64,000 bases of DNA from Siphonodentalium dalli (lineage: Eukaryota; Mollusca; Scaphopoda; Gadilida; Siphonodentaliidae), in the NCBI GenBank assembly GCA_032622095.1, contig CP136064.1:50536073-50600072 (forward strand). Direction: 5' to 3'. The notes under the pieces were generated by a model that saw nothing but the letters and a program-made list of their open reading frames with translations, was not told the origin of the DNA and searched no databases. Within the stretch, counting starts at the first letter, position 1. Every line of letters starts with the position of its first letter. Below are positions 32,041 through 44,220 of the stretch, piece by piece. The position numbers and the translations under genes were made by a program.

Positions 32041-32754
32041 AGTCTGTCACTATAATTAAACAGGACCCACATATGTAGCATTTAGCCAGCGCATGCACGT
32101 ATTGCTTTTATTTATTGAAAACCAACATATTACAAATGCTGTCACGGAACTTATGTGCACTTCCTATGTGACAATAGCCAGGTTCGGTTACACTGACATC
32201 TATACTCACACATGTGGGTTTGGGTGCCGCCAGATGCTTAGCGTATAAGTGAAATTGGCTATTAATTTCCTGATTTTCAAAAGCATCTGAGACATCACGG
32301 AGAAAACATATATATTAACCATACTCATTGACGAGTTGTTTCCTCAGGAAATGTTCAGATAATAATTTATAATAAACAAATGGCCTATATTAACAAAAGT
32401 TATAATCTGAACATTTCCCACCAATGAATATGAATCGTTCTGCTCTTCTATTGTTTGTTTTTCTGTCTGCCGTTTGCTTTTATTGCCTGAGCACTCCTCC
32501 AAATTGACAATAGACCGTTCCAGTGGATATTTTTATAACTATATGGGAGAATCCATTCAGTATAGAAAGGGTCAACAACCAATGAGTGCACTAACGACAA
32601 ATTCATGTATTTTCATAATAAAAAAAATCAACTACAAATCTATTAGCTTCAGTTTGTAGAAATGTGTGTTTCGTGTAAACACGTTTCATATAATTTCGAC
32701 TTATGGGTCATCTCCCGTGGAAATCAAAGACTACTTTTTCATGACCCTTTCATG
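32041..32754. other. No feature recognised
   Basis: No recognised gene or repeat. Several short open frames have no familiar content. Confidence 0.35.
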
Positions 32755-32964
32755 ACTAGAGCTTTTTGAAATTTTGCGAAAACCCTGTGCCAATGCATTC
32801 TCTTATATATGCCAGTCTCCCACAGGGAGCCTGGCATATATAAGAGAATGCATTGGCCTAACTATATTTACCTCGACATTGTAAGCCAGTGCATTCTCTT
32901 ATACATGCGAATGCATTGGCACGTGATCTCAATGTTGCACCAACGAAGCCCCGTCATGAAAGGA
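32755..32964. mobile_element. TTAA-type hairpin MITE, CCCTTTCATGAC subfamily (decayed copy)
   Basis: Left end CCCTTTCATGAC, right end GTCATGAAAGGA followed by TTAA (32,965-32,968); the left TTAA has mutated. Two hairpins: a full one at 32,789-32,857 with a different apical stem (CTCCC/GGGAG), and a collapsed one at 32,885-32,920. Both termini share GCGAAAACCCTG with the copies at 35,285 and 61,776. Confidence 0.75.
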
Positions 32965-32968
32965 TTAA

Positions 32969-33886
32969 GTCATTACTCATTCAGATTTAAGAAAGATGTT
33001 CCTTCTGTCAACTTGAATATAAAATTTATGTAAAACATATTTTTGAGCTAGATCATTGGATATCCCCATCCCCCCGGGCACCACTGTTTTTAATTATATA
33101 GTCGTCCGTGTGCAGGTTTGTACACATACATGTATCAAGTCATATGCGAACAGTAGAAAATGTTTTGACGTGCACGTACATATATATATAGATACTATAT
33201 ATAACTGATGTTATTCAACTCCAACAAAAGTCTGAAACTGTCGATAGAACAGGAACAATAACATATATTTTCAACGCTCCTTTGAAAATTTCACGACATA
33301 AAAAATAACTGTATGAATGGGGGTATATATATACACACCGCCTGATTGTTCTGCGTCGCCACATTTGTCGAACATTTGCAAAATATTGTTATCCGGACTT
33401 TTACAACAACTTCCGATAAATTAGACGTAACACATATACCTATACACATATCCCACAATCTTTGCTAACAAAAATCAGAAAATCCTCAATGATTCGTGGA
33501 ATTGAGGTGCGTGTATATTAGTATATTACGTGGTGCCACGTTGATAGCATGCACCCCCCTAAAACGATAGTTTCTGAGCGCGCAATAATCAGTTATGGCA
33601 TTTATGTAAATACCAATTCCTAGCTATCCAATAACCCAAATGGTAGGCTATGACAGAGGTATACGCACCACCTGATGTCCGTTACCATGTTCGTCGGTCA
33701 TGTGTAAACATTGTTCGTACCTCATTTGTAAAATTTGCTGCCCGCGCTCCAGCCTATGATTCAGAAAACATACACTAATCCCGAGGTTCTTCACTACATA
33801 AAACGTCCTCAATTGTAATGGTACCGAAACCGTCTCTGATTGCGCGGGTTATAGCTTCAATCGTGATGTGTGGTGCCTCATTTATT
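32969..33886. other. Probable 3' flank of the receptor gene
   Basis: No repeats recognised. On the minus strand this follows the receptor stop codon. An AATAAA lies 2 bases after the stop (complement of TTTATT near 33,880), which is unusually close for a poly-A signal. I see no better candidate with confidence. Confidence 0.35.
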
Positions 33887-34146
33887 TCACACACCTGTGG
33901 TTACTGCACTATCTATTACGGCGTCATGTGAGAATCTAGACGTCGTTACAGGCGTTCCGTCACTCGTGTACGTCCGGGTACGCGTGTCAGCGTCTATGTA
34001 CGTGTTATTAGTATTGGTCCAAGTCCGGGACATGTGTGCTTTTCGCTTCTTCCGACAAACTTTCCCAGAAAAACCAAGATAAATCCAGGGATTTGTGCAG
34101 CTATTCAAACTTCCAAGAAGCATGCAGATTGTAGCCAGAGACGAAC
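33887..34146 (-). CDS. Last exon of a vasopressin/oxytocin-type GPCR (conopressin receptor-like)
   Basis: 260 nt on the minus strand: two nucleotides of a split codon, 85 codons and TGA. It encodes TM7 with LGSLNSCTNPWIYLGFSG, containing the rhodopsin-family NPxxY motif (NPWIY). A basic helix-8/tail start (KVCRKKRK) and a Thr/Ser-rich C-terminal tail suitable for receptor phosphorylation follow. LNSCxNPWIY is characteristic of vasopressin/oxytocin-family receptors. Those genes also have a conserved intron between TM6 and TM7, exactly where this exon starts. The receptor would sit in the plasma membrane and signal through G proteins in response to a nine-residue neuropeptide such as conopressin. 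TM1-TM6 exons would lie at higher coordinates but were not found. A processed fragment or other peptide receptor remains possible; the frame is clean, which argues for a real exon. Confidence 0.8.
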
Positions 34147-34162
34147 CTGAAACGAGAGACAT
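34147..34162 (-). other. Splice acceptor of the receptor exon
   Basis: On the minus strand the sequence reads TCTCTCGTTTCAG immediately before the exon, a good pyrimidine tract with AG (CT at 34,147-34,148 on the plus strand). The intron is in phase 1. Confidence 0.75.
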
Positions 34163-34195
34163 ATTTTTTGACGTATATTATTGCGTCCACTATTT

Positions 34196-34560
34196 AGGGG
34201 GTAACGGTGTTTTGTGATTTCTGAAAGGCATACAGTGTGAACACACTGTGGCAAATATAGGTTATCGGAGTCGGAACCGATTGACGGGTATTTGCCACAG
34301 TACAGTAATCGACTCCTTAACCACAGCAGAATTATGGGTAACATTTCAGGATTTAGTTGGAAATATGGCTTGTTGCCATTTTTCGGAAAGCTCTCCCCGA
34401 TAGCTTTCCGATGAATGGCAACAAGCCATATTTCCAACTAAATCCTGAAAAGTTACCCATAATTCTGCTGTGGTTAAGGAGTCGATTACTTAGAGCATTA
34501 CAGTATATTCGACATGTACCTTTCCGAAATCACAAAACAACACAGTGACTGTTATCCCCA
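34196..34560. mobile_element. Nested fold-back element S in the receptor intron
   Basis: Outer inverted termini are GGGGGTAACGGTG with TTTTGTGATTTC and the inverse GAAATCACAAAAC with GTTATCCCC. Inside is a long palindrome (about 34,306-34,490) with arms TTAACCACAGCAGAATTATG and GGATTTAGTTGGAAATATGG, apex near 34,392. A third hairpin (CTGTGGCAAATA/TATTTGCCACAG) lies at 34,243-34,303. The middle arms are homologous to the array at 53,556-53,965. It ends about 50 bp from the splice acceptor. Confidence 0.8.
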
Positions 34561-35280
34561 TTCCAATTTTCGTCGAAACTAAAACGTTATTTCAATATGC
34601 ACGCATGCCTTGTAATTATCAACTAAATGTGTTGCCATAGAAAACACAGCCAATTCGTGACTTTGTTTAATGCGCTGGATAAAATATTCCCTCAATTAGC
34701 ATCGCTCTTATCGGTAAGAATGCAGAAAAAGATGGAAAAATAACACTTCAAATATAAATAATTAGGCACACCAATAATTAGTTTCTGCATGTAATTGATG
34801 TCGTCTTCAATTTTTTATCACTTACAAATTATTTTTCCGACGACGATGTGACCCAGATCCGCCGATTTTATTTGACCGCGAAAAAAAGGGGAAATTGTTT
34901 ATTCATTGAAATGTGTATTTCACGCCATCTCCGTTCTGTTTCGTGGCAAGACAATTTAATGTTGTCACAGGATATCGAGACAATGATATTTAGGGGATAA
35001 CGGTGGGTGTTTTGTGGTCTCGAAAAGGTACATGCAGGGCGAATATACGCGACGCCATTGTTTTTTTTTATATATATACGGAGGTAAGGGAAATCAGCTG
35101 TCAAAATTGACCCGTAAGCATATCGAACTTTGGGGAGCATCGCCTTTGACCCGGAGTACTCTTTGCGACTAGTTTATCAATAATTGACCCCCACACGTCG
35201 TTGATGTTTCAAGTGGTATATTAGCAGCTAGTGAATTAGAATTTTCTGCAGTATTTTGCAATCATAGTTCGAAAAAGTAT
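34561..35280. other. No gene; solo terminus of element S
   Basis: TTTAGGGGATAACGGTG and GTTTTGTGGTCTCG near 34,990-35,030 match one terminus of the fold-back element at 34,196. No second end is visible. The rest shows no recognised feature. Confidence 0.5.
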
Positions 35281-35284
35281 TTAA

Positions 35285-35509
35285 CCCTTTCATGACGGGA
35301 ACTGCGCTGATGCAACATTAAAGATCCTGTGCATTCTCCCATAGGGAGAATCGCATATATAAGGTTGACGAACAAGATCGAGATAAATAATATTAGGCCA
35401 ATGTACTCTCTTATACATGCGAGGCTCCCTATGGGAGACTCGCATATATAAGAAAATGCATTGGCACAGGGTTTTCGCAATATTGCAGGAAGCTACAGTC
35501 ATGGAAGGG
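35285..35509. mobile_element. TTAA-flanked hairpin MITE, CCCTTTCATGAC subfamily
   Basis: TTAA at 35,281-35,284 and 35,510-35,513. Ends are CCCTTTCATGAC and GTCATGGAAGGG. The left hairpin is collapsed (35,328-35,363). The right hairpin (35,397-35,465) is complete with apical stem GCTCCC/GGGAGA. 225 bp, noncoding. Confidence 0.85.
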
Positions 35510-35513
35510 TTAA

Positions 35514-37490
35514 ATAGGATATTTTATTGGGGTGGAAGCGAACGTTGATTGTATATTAATTTCGTCACGGCAACACGCGACGCCGTGGCAACGTCACCGA
35601 ATATAACGTTCCCAATATTTAACCTATTCACATTTACATGACGTCTGTGTTGGTCCTTTGACGTTATAGCAATTTTCCAGTGGAAAAAAATAAAAGTAGA
35701 ATGTCGCAAAAAACGCTAAAACAGACTACGCGCAAAGAATTTTATCATGTAACATCGTACACTGTTAAAACACCGAGATACACTGGTTCTGATGCACTAA
35801 TATCTGAGCTCCGGTTATGATATATGGCGGTCTGCTAGTGCGCTGAAATATGTCCGTACTCAAAACGGACGTATATCAATGTTCATTCACTTAAGTATTT
35901 GTATATACTTAGAGATGAGGGGGGGGGGGGTGAAAACAAATTTCCCGGCACGTATGCCGGGGTGGGTGGGTGGGTGGTCAAAGCCACCAACAAGCAATTT
36001 GTTCCGCAACTAAAAAAAACATTCCTGCTTGTTTTTTTAGTGTTTTGGCAATGAGTTGGGCTTCAAAACCACTTTGAATGAGAGAAATAATGTAATTCTA
36101 ACTGGTAAACTGACTGCAGGCAGTTATCGTGTTGTATTTTGTTGCAAATTTTGAAATCCAAGATGGCCGCTGGCAGCCATGTTTTTTTGGCCGAATGACC
36201 TCAAAATGACTCATTCCTATTTACATGTCCATGTTAACATCCATGATAAATAGTATGTACAGAAATTCATATACAGCTGTTTACAGTGAATTTCCCCCCG
36301 CAAATATCTGTTTTAGTGTTAAAAGGGGGTGGTATCAAAAAATGGTCGGAAAAAACTGCCGAAAACGGAATAAAATTGGCGGTGGGGGTGGGTGGGTACA
36401 AAAAATTCTCGAAAGGGAAAAAATGCCATACGTGATTTTTTCCGACCCCCCCCCCCTGAGAGATGGAGGTATATTATTACACGTATGTTTCACTTAAGTA
36501 TTTGTATATGCATGTACTTAGAGATGAAGGTATATTGTTAATTTGAACTTTTTAACTCGTTAGTAGTGTACAAACCAGGACATTTGTTGGCAAATTTCGC
36601 CCAATAAACTGGTCTAATTGAACCAGTTGCTAGATTCATGGCAACCGTGTGTACACCCGGTCAGATATACTGTCGAGACTAAGTAAGACTGTTCCAATCA
36701 CAATACAGGGCATTCCAATGTGAGAATGTATGTGGCAACGCTATATATATAGTCCAATTCCATCAGGAATAATTGCGAACTGCGCGAAGGACACAAAAAC
36801 AAACCTGGATCGGGTCTACAAAAATAAGCCTGATAAAAAGTTAAAGTGATATTAAACACTCCGCTGATGTGTTCAGATTGGAATAACAAATAATCACTCC
36901 AAAATCAGTTATTTTCATAAATTCGATATAAAAATGCACAAACCGCGCCATTGTTATAACTGAATTACACACAGTGACTGTTGTTGGCTGAATCATTGGC
37001 GTATGTTTAGAACCAGCTGGACGGCTTATGTTGTTGATTTTAAAATGCCCATCCCACTAACAACTGAGCCACCGCCCCGTATATAAGGAATTGGAACAAC
37101 TCAATATTATAGATTGCCTATAGATAATACAATATTTCCGCATTACACACATGAGAGGTGTTGGGCGCACAGAGGAACAATCACATTACTGAACATCAAG
37201 GTTCTTCTCGATTGCACATAATTCGTGTTTGTAAGAATACATAACACAGTTTACCAAGTATATTATAATTGATCATCGGTGATATCGTCCCTGTCTTCCA
37301 CAAATGTCATTCGAAATTCAATTTCCTCAGAAATAGTAATCGATATTCTATTAAACTGAATAAATGTGGTGCAGATATAACATATACGAAGGGAAATTGT
37401 ATATGGCATCGAATCAGGTCGTGATATCGAAGAGCATGGTGGTGGCAATTGAAGTACAGCGGACACCGTGAACGCAATCACCCTATAGTT
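35514..37490. other. No gene; G/C-run-rich repeat relic at 35.9-36.5 kb
   Basis: TCACTTAAGTATTTGTATAT with TACTTAGAGATGA occurs at 35,886-35,918 and again at 36,489-36,528, bracketing about 570 bp. The bracketed part has poly-G and poly-C runs (35,919-35,931; 36,447-36,457), GGTGGGTGGGTGGG-type tracts and CAAGATGGCCGCTGGCAGCC. The remainder (36,530-37,490) has no recognised feature. Confidence 0.45.
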
Positions 37491-38943
37491 GGGGAGCCCG
37501 CATATGTTCCATTTACACTTTTGCGTACACAAGGTTTGACCCCCTAAAGTTGGTACCAATAATGGAACATTCTGAAAAACCGATTTCTTAAGTTGCGCAT
37601 TCCTGGGGTTTAGGGGCCGCTGAACCCCAAAAAGTGCCAAAGATCACTTCTATTTACACTTCCGCGTACATCGATGAATTTTGGTTTGATGATACTCCTA
37701 AGTGTACCGATAAAGAAAACACAACTTAAGAAAGGGATTTTCCTGGGGTTTTCAGATAAGAAAGGGGGTCCCATGCTGAACCCCAAAACGTGATTTTTCA
37801 CTTTTTTTTATACTTTCGCGTACATCCATAATTTTTGGTCTCAAAGTACTTTGATATATACTAATTATAAAAACACAACTTAAGAAGCAACTTTTCCTGG
37901 GGTTTTCAGATAAGAAGGGGGTCATCGGGTCACCCCCCAAAACGTAAAAAATCACTTTTATTTACATGATTGCATTCGTCCAACGTGTGTGTATGTGCGT
38001 ACACCCCTGGAACGTTGCACTAGTACAACCAATACATCCCTAAATCGATACGATCAACTTAAGAAATATATATTCATGTCGTTTTCTGATAAGAACGAGA
38101 CTTGTTACCCCCCCCCCCCCCCCCAACCCGATCCATTTTCTAGAACTATAAGTGAGCCAGTTTTATGAAAATTATAGCGGAAAATCTTGTAAAATGTATA
38201 CAAATGTATATATTTTCGTGAAGCTAAGACATAATGACACTTTTTTGGGCCAAAATTGAAACTCACCATCCAAGATGGCCACCAAAATGGCCGCCGGAAG
38301 TTGAAAATATGACATTTTTTCACAAATATTTTCTAGAACAATTCATGCTGTTTGGAACTGGTTGAGTAATGCAACTTTATTTTGTGTTTTGTATGTTAAC
38401 TGATTATTGGAGCAATTAAATATGTAATTATTGGGGTCCGATCCCTCAAAAATTCGATTGTACAGAATGCGGTATAAAATTTCACAAAAAAATACAATTG
38501 GGATTCTATTCATATTTCAACAAGAAATGAGCAGAACTTTGTAATGTAAGTGCGGCATATCATTACCTATGAATATTCCAAATCACTGGAACCAAAATTC
38601 ATACTTTGGCTCAAAATGGCTGCCAATATGGCCGCCAAAATATGGAAAATGGTAAATATTACACAGCGTGTCTTGCAATCGCTTACAAGTTGTATTGATG
38701 TATAAAATGGGCTATTCTACATTCTATACATTGAATACTAACATGTCTGATGCACCATGGTTAATTGTTACTATTTTCACCAATGACATCGTCAAAAATA
38801 TTGGACTTTTCTCTAAATAACTTGACATAAATATTGGCAAAAATTAAGTTTTCAGGTTTGGACAATTTTTTCAGGTAAAATATAACTATCTTTGGATTGA
38901 AAGGTGTTTATTGCTTTGGTCTATCTTAAATGTGTCGCACTAC
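37491..38943 (+). repeat. Left arm, outer part
   Basis: Inverted copy of 45,268-46,726, of almost the same length (1453 and 1459 bp). It includes a poly-C run (38,108-38,124) mirrored by a poly-G run (about 46,095-46,111). Similarity by eye is high, with scattered substitutions and small indels. Short open frames in both arms mirror each other and are shadows of the same noncoding sequence. Confidence 0.85.
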
Positions 38944-41900
38944 AGGTTACACTGGTGTAAATACTATAGGCAGCTCCCCCTGCGGTTGCGGGAGGAGTAT
39001 AGAGTTTCACAGTTAAAACACTCTGGGCTGTGATTGGTTGCATGAATTAAATGTAAACTGTTGACAAAAATTCAAGGAATCATTCTCCCACAAACTTCAT
39101 TTGCCAAGAGGCCCATTCATTAAAGGTGAAGTCTGTTGTGGCTGTTTAGAAATTTTAAGTGTGATTGAAAAAATGACAATATTTTTTTAGTGCGGAACTG
39201 ACCCTAGTCATGAAAAAACGAAAATTTGAAGTGGATTCCCTGCTAGACGGTGTTGATTTTTTTATTGGGAAAGTTTCCACAGATGTCAAGCTCACATAAT
39301 CCGAAGGCAGTTTGAACAGTTTCCATTTGACCTCTGATGCAGATCAACAAACGTTAACATTGAAGCCTATGGGAAATATTTACACCAGTGTAACCTAAAG
39401 GGAAAAAATAGCTTTTTATCATTTTTGATTCCTGGGAGTCACTTTAAAGCTTTTTAATGCATTTTACAGAGCCTGGTCTTTCAGTCCAATGAATATCTCA
39501 TGCTTGGTGTGGCTATTCTTGCTGCTGATGTCTTCTTTCACTTACATCAGCCAAAAAAATAGTAAGATTTTTCATAAAAAATGCCAATTTTTCAAGGTAT
39601 TTTCAAAAAAATTCAAGGTGGTAATAGTCACATGATAATGCAAATGACCCATAACATGAGCATGTCAACGACACATATATCAATTGTTATAAGAACCTAA
39701 TCTAACAAGTATTTTGGATTTTATAGCCAGTGATATACAGATATATATCATAAAAGTGTGTCATTTCCACTGGTGGGTATGGTCATTTGAAGGTTAATAG
39801 CACTAAAACTTGGACACATTTAAGAAAATGCTTCAGCAATTCAAAGAGAGCATATCTTTATTCAACTAATTCAATATACACCCACATCCAGTTATCTTGG
39901 ATCACCCTTGCAGACCTGAAAATGTCATATTTTATTCTTCAATGTGCTGATAAAGTCATGCGCTTGATGCTCAGCTGATCAGATCTGGACTCAATGACCT
40001 CACATCACCAGAAGTTCTCTCATGGAAAGAATATTGTACAGTCTTCCATAGCTGATCCAAGTTTGCAACACCAGACCCCTAAAACTGAGTGAAAATGGGG
40101 CCTGAACATGACTGGTGGTGGAAAATTGTGCCTTTTTGATGAATAATTTGTTAAAGGGGGTGGGGTTAAATTGTGTGTGATAAATAAAGAACCATAGGGG
40201 TGATATTGTTTTTGAACACATTTTTTCCATTGATGGGCAATTCTGAAGAAATGTAGGGAGTTACAATTATTCCGCGAAAAAGCGGGCTATCGCTTTAGGT
40301 TACACTGGTGTAAATACTATAGGCAGCTCCCCCTGCGGTTGCGGGAGGAGTATAGAGTTTCACAGTTAAAACACTCTGGGCTGTGATTGGTTGCATGAAT
40401 TAAATGTAAACTGTTGACAAAAATTCAAGGAATCATTCTCCCACAAACTTCATTTGCCAAGAGGCCCATTCATTAAAGGTGAAGTCTGTTGTGGCTGTTT
40501 AGAAATTTTAAGTGTGATTGAAAAAATGACAATATTTTTTTAGTGCGGAACTGACCCTAGTCATGAAAAAACGAAAATTTGAAGTGGATTCCCTGCTAGA
40601 CGGTGTTGATTTTTTTATTGGGAAAGTTTCCACAGATGTCAAGCTCACATAATCCGAAGGCAGTTTGAACAGTTTCCATTTGACCTCTGATGCAGATCAA
40701 CAAACGTTAACATTGAAGCCTATGGGAAATATTTACACCAGTGTAACCTAAAGGGAAAAAATAGCTTTTTATCATTTTTGATTCCTGGGAGTCACTTTAA
40801 AGCTTTTTAATGCATTTTACAGAGCCTGGTCTTTCAGTCCAATGAATATCTCATGCTTGGTGTGGCTATTCTTGCTGCTGATGTCTTCTTTCACTTACAT
40901 CAGCCAAAAAAATAGTAAGATTTTTCATAAAAAATGCCAATTTTTCAAGGTATTTTCAAAAAAATTCAAGGTGGTAATAGTCACATGATAATGCAAATGA
41001 CCCATAACATGAGCATGTCAACGACACATATATCAATTGTTATAAGAACCTAATCTAACAAGTATTTTGGATTTTATAGCCAGTGATATACAGATATATA
41101 TCATAAAAGTGTGTCATTTCCACTGGTGGGTATGGTCATTTGAAGGTTAATAGCACTAAAACTTGGACACATTTAAGAAAATGCTTCAGCAATTCAAAGA
41201 GAGCATATCTTTATTCAACTAATTCAATATACACCCACATCCAGTTATCTTGGATCACCCTTGCAGACCTGAAAATGTCATATTTTATTCTTCAATGTGC
41301 TGATAAAGTCATGCGCTTGATGCTCAGCTGATCAGATCTGGACTCAATGACCTCACATCACCAGAAGTTCTCTCATGGAAAGAATATTGTACAGTCTTCC
41401 ATAGCTGATCCAAGTTTGCAACACCAGACCCCTAAAACTGAGTGAAAATGGGGCCTGAACATGACTGGTGGTGGAAAATTGTGCCTTTTTGATGAATAAT
41501 TTGTTAAAGGGGGTGGGGTTAAATTGTGTGTGATAAATAAAGAACCATAGGGGTGATATTGTTTTTGAACACATTTTTTCCATTGATGGGCAATTCTGAA
41601 GAAATGTAGGGAGTTACAATTATTCCGCGAAAAAGCGGGCTATCGCTTTAGGTTACACTGGTGTAAATACTATAGGCAGCTCCCCCTGCGGTTGCGGGAG
41701 GAGTATAGAGTTTCACAGTTAAAACACTCTGGGCTGTGATTGGTTGCATGAATTAAATGTAAACTGTTGACAAAAATTCAAGGAATCATTCTCCCACAAA
41801 CTTCATTTGCCAAGAGGCCCATTCATTAAAGGTGAAGTCTGTTGTGGCTGTTTAGAAATTTTAAGTGTGATTGAAAAAATGACAATATTTTTTTAGTGCG

Positions 41901-42104
41901 GAACTGACCCTAGTCATGAAAAAACGAAAATTTGAAGTGGATTCCCTGCTAGACGGTGTTGATTTTTTTATTGGGAAAGTTTCCACAGATGTCAAGCTCA
42001 CATAATCCGAAGGCAGTTTGAACAGTTTCCATTTGACCTCTGATGCAGATCAACAAACGTTAACATTGAAGCCTATGGGAAATATTTACACCAGTGTAAC
42101 CTAC
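38944..42104 (+). mobile_element. Composite insertion: three 455-bp TIR elements and two 898-bp spacers
   Basis: The left arm of the giant palindrome is interrupted here. The insert starts AGGTTACACTGGTGTAAATA and ends with its exact inverse. The same 455-bp TIR unit occurs at 38,944-39,398, 40,297-40,751 and 41,650-42,104, with an exact period of 1353 bp. The two spacers (39,399-40,296 and 40,752-41,649) look identical. The uninterrupted right arm shows what the target was; flanks are CACTAC and ACAGTG, so AC may be duplicated. The spacers hold no recognised gene (their short open frames are identical and unremarkable). Each spacer ends GGGCTATCGCTTT. Confidence 0.9.
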
Positions 42105-44143
42105 AGTGTTTATAGACCAAATTGCTCAAGATGGCTTCCAAAATGTAATTTTTTTTACATATATCCCGAACATTCTCTGCATTATCCGAAAAGGTAGCAA
42201 ATTGTGACTCACTTGGTTATTATACGTGTTAGTTAATTAACTGACAACTACATGTTCTATTCCCAGTTGTCCCAGTTCCGTATGGAGCATGACAAATTCA
42301 TTTTAAAGTATGTAATTTTGCCGAGAACCTCTGTTGTGATTTTGGCCATATCTATTGAAAGGAAATGGGCAGAACTTTGAGACAGAACTGAGATGGACCA
42401 TAATCTTTGGCTATTCTGGTCCATTATGATAAAAAAAATGTCAACAGGATACAGTGTGGATGCCAAGATCGTAGCCAGGGAGTTACTCTGTGATCATATG
42501 TGAGGTGAATAGGTATACAGGGAGTTATTGTATGTCATGACTGATGTGAGTAGGTATACAATGAGTGACTATATGGTTATGAGTGGGTTGTCCATGGTAT
42601 GATGCATCTAGGTATACAGGGAGAGGTCATGGTCAGATGTGAGGTGAATCGGTATGCATGGAGTGACTGTATGGTGTATTATTGTGTATATCCAGTACGG
42701 GTGCACCCGGTGTGCCTGTATGGTCATTGGTGTGGTGTATGTATATAGCTACATGGTCATATATGTGTTGATTATGTATATATGGAGTGACTGTAAGGTC
42801 ATGGGTGGGATGTACATGCGTTGTCTGTATGATCATGGATGGGGTGTGTGATGTTATGGTTACGGGTAATGTGTATAGGTATACATGGAATGACTGTACG
42901 GTCATGATTGAATATGAATACCTGGAGTAAGCTGGGTGGACATTATCGAGCGTGTGGGTACACAGGGAGTGTCCTTGTGGTAACGGGTGGGATGTATATT
43001 TATATATCTCGTGTATGTATTATCATTGGTGGGTGTATATGGCTTAGCTGTATTATCATGGATGGCGTGTATGATTATACAGTGAATTGCTGAATTGTCA
43101 TGCGTGAGGTGTATATGCAAGTATGGATTGTTTGAGTGGTCGTTTGTGCGGGTTTTTTGTATATCTGGAAGAGCTGAATGGCCATTCGTGAGGTTTACAT
43201 GTATACCTGGAGTGAATTTGTGGTCTAGGGTGGGCTGCATATGTATATCGAGTGGTTATGTGACTATGAGTGTCGAATAGGTATACAGGTAGTGACCGTA
43301 TGGTTAATGGTGATATGGTTACATGTAGGTATACAAGTAGTGACTGTATGATCATAAATGTAATGAACATATATACAGAGGGTGACAGGCGTATGAGTAT
43401 ACATGTACCTGGTGTTTCTGTTTGGTGACTCGTGTCGGTATCGTCATGTGTAGGTTATACCAGTACACACACGTGTTGCTTTATTGTCATTGGTGAGGGA
43501 CATGTGTATATAGCGAGTGGCTATATGGCCATGGATGAGGTGCATATGCATACATGGAGTGACTATACTGACATGTCATGGCTGGGGTGTATTAGTATAT
43601 CTTGAGTGGCTATTCGGCTATGGTGTGACAAATAGGGATACGGGGATTGACATGTCCAATGTTGAGGTGAATATGTATACAAGGATTGACCATGATCGTG
43701 TATGAATGTTTTGAATAGGTACACACGGGGTGACTATATGGCCATAGGTCAGGTGAAGGAGTATACCAGGTAACATGGGTGAGGGTATGTGTATGAAGCG
43801 AGTGGCTATATGGCCATTGGTGATGTGCATATGTATACCGGAGTGACTTTATGGTAATTGTTGTGGTGTTGATGTTTATATTGATTGTATATTTGACCAT
43901 GCGTTTGGAGAATAGGTATACAGGGGATGACCTTATGGCCAATGGTGAGATGAATGGATATACAAGGAGTGACTATATGGTTATGTGTCATGTTTAGGAG
44001 TATACCCGGTGTGCCTGCATTGTGACGCGTGGCTGTATGGTCATTCGTGGTCATGGGTCAGGTGTACATGTATACAGTGGGTCACTATATTGTTATGTCT
44101 GTGGTGTTTATGTATATATGTAATGACTGTGTGATAATGGGTG
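42105..44143 (+). repeat. Left arm, inner part: unique 0.37 kb and degenerate minisatellite
   Basis: 42,105-42,480 is the inverse of 44,870-45,267. From about 42,480 a 50-65 bp degenerate repeat runs to 44,143. Its recurring words are GTATACAGGGAGTGACT, ATGGTCATG and GGTGTATATGTATAC. More than 25 units differ in length and sequence. Confidence 0.8.
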
Positions 44144-44220
44144 GCTATCGCTTTCCACGATATGACATGACCTCTCTATTGATTAACATATCCTTGAGTT
44201 ATTGTGGAAAGCGATAGCCG
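44144..44220. repeat. Central hairpin of the giant palindrome
   Basis: GGCTATCGCTTTCCAC and its inverse GTGGAAAGCGATAGCC enclose a loop of about 45 bp. It lies where the two minisatellite arrays meet head to head. GGCTATCGCTTT is also the word at the end of both spacers in the composite insertion (40,285-40,296 and 41,638-41,649). Confidence 0.85.

Noticed and set aside
36225-36497. 90-codon frame crossing poly-G and poly-C tracts
   Set aside because: Lies in a G/C-run-rich repeat relic; the composition explains the translation.
39787-41583. Identical pairs of 63- and 76-codon frames as a duplicated small-gene cassette
   Set aside because: Identity is explained by the 1353-bp tandem period of the composite insertion. 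The translations show no domain and no codon bias that I can see.
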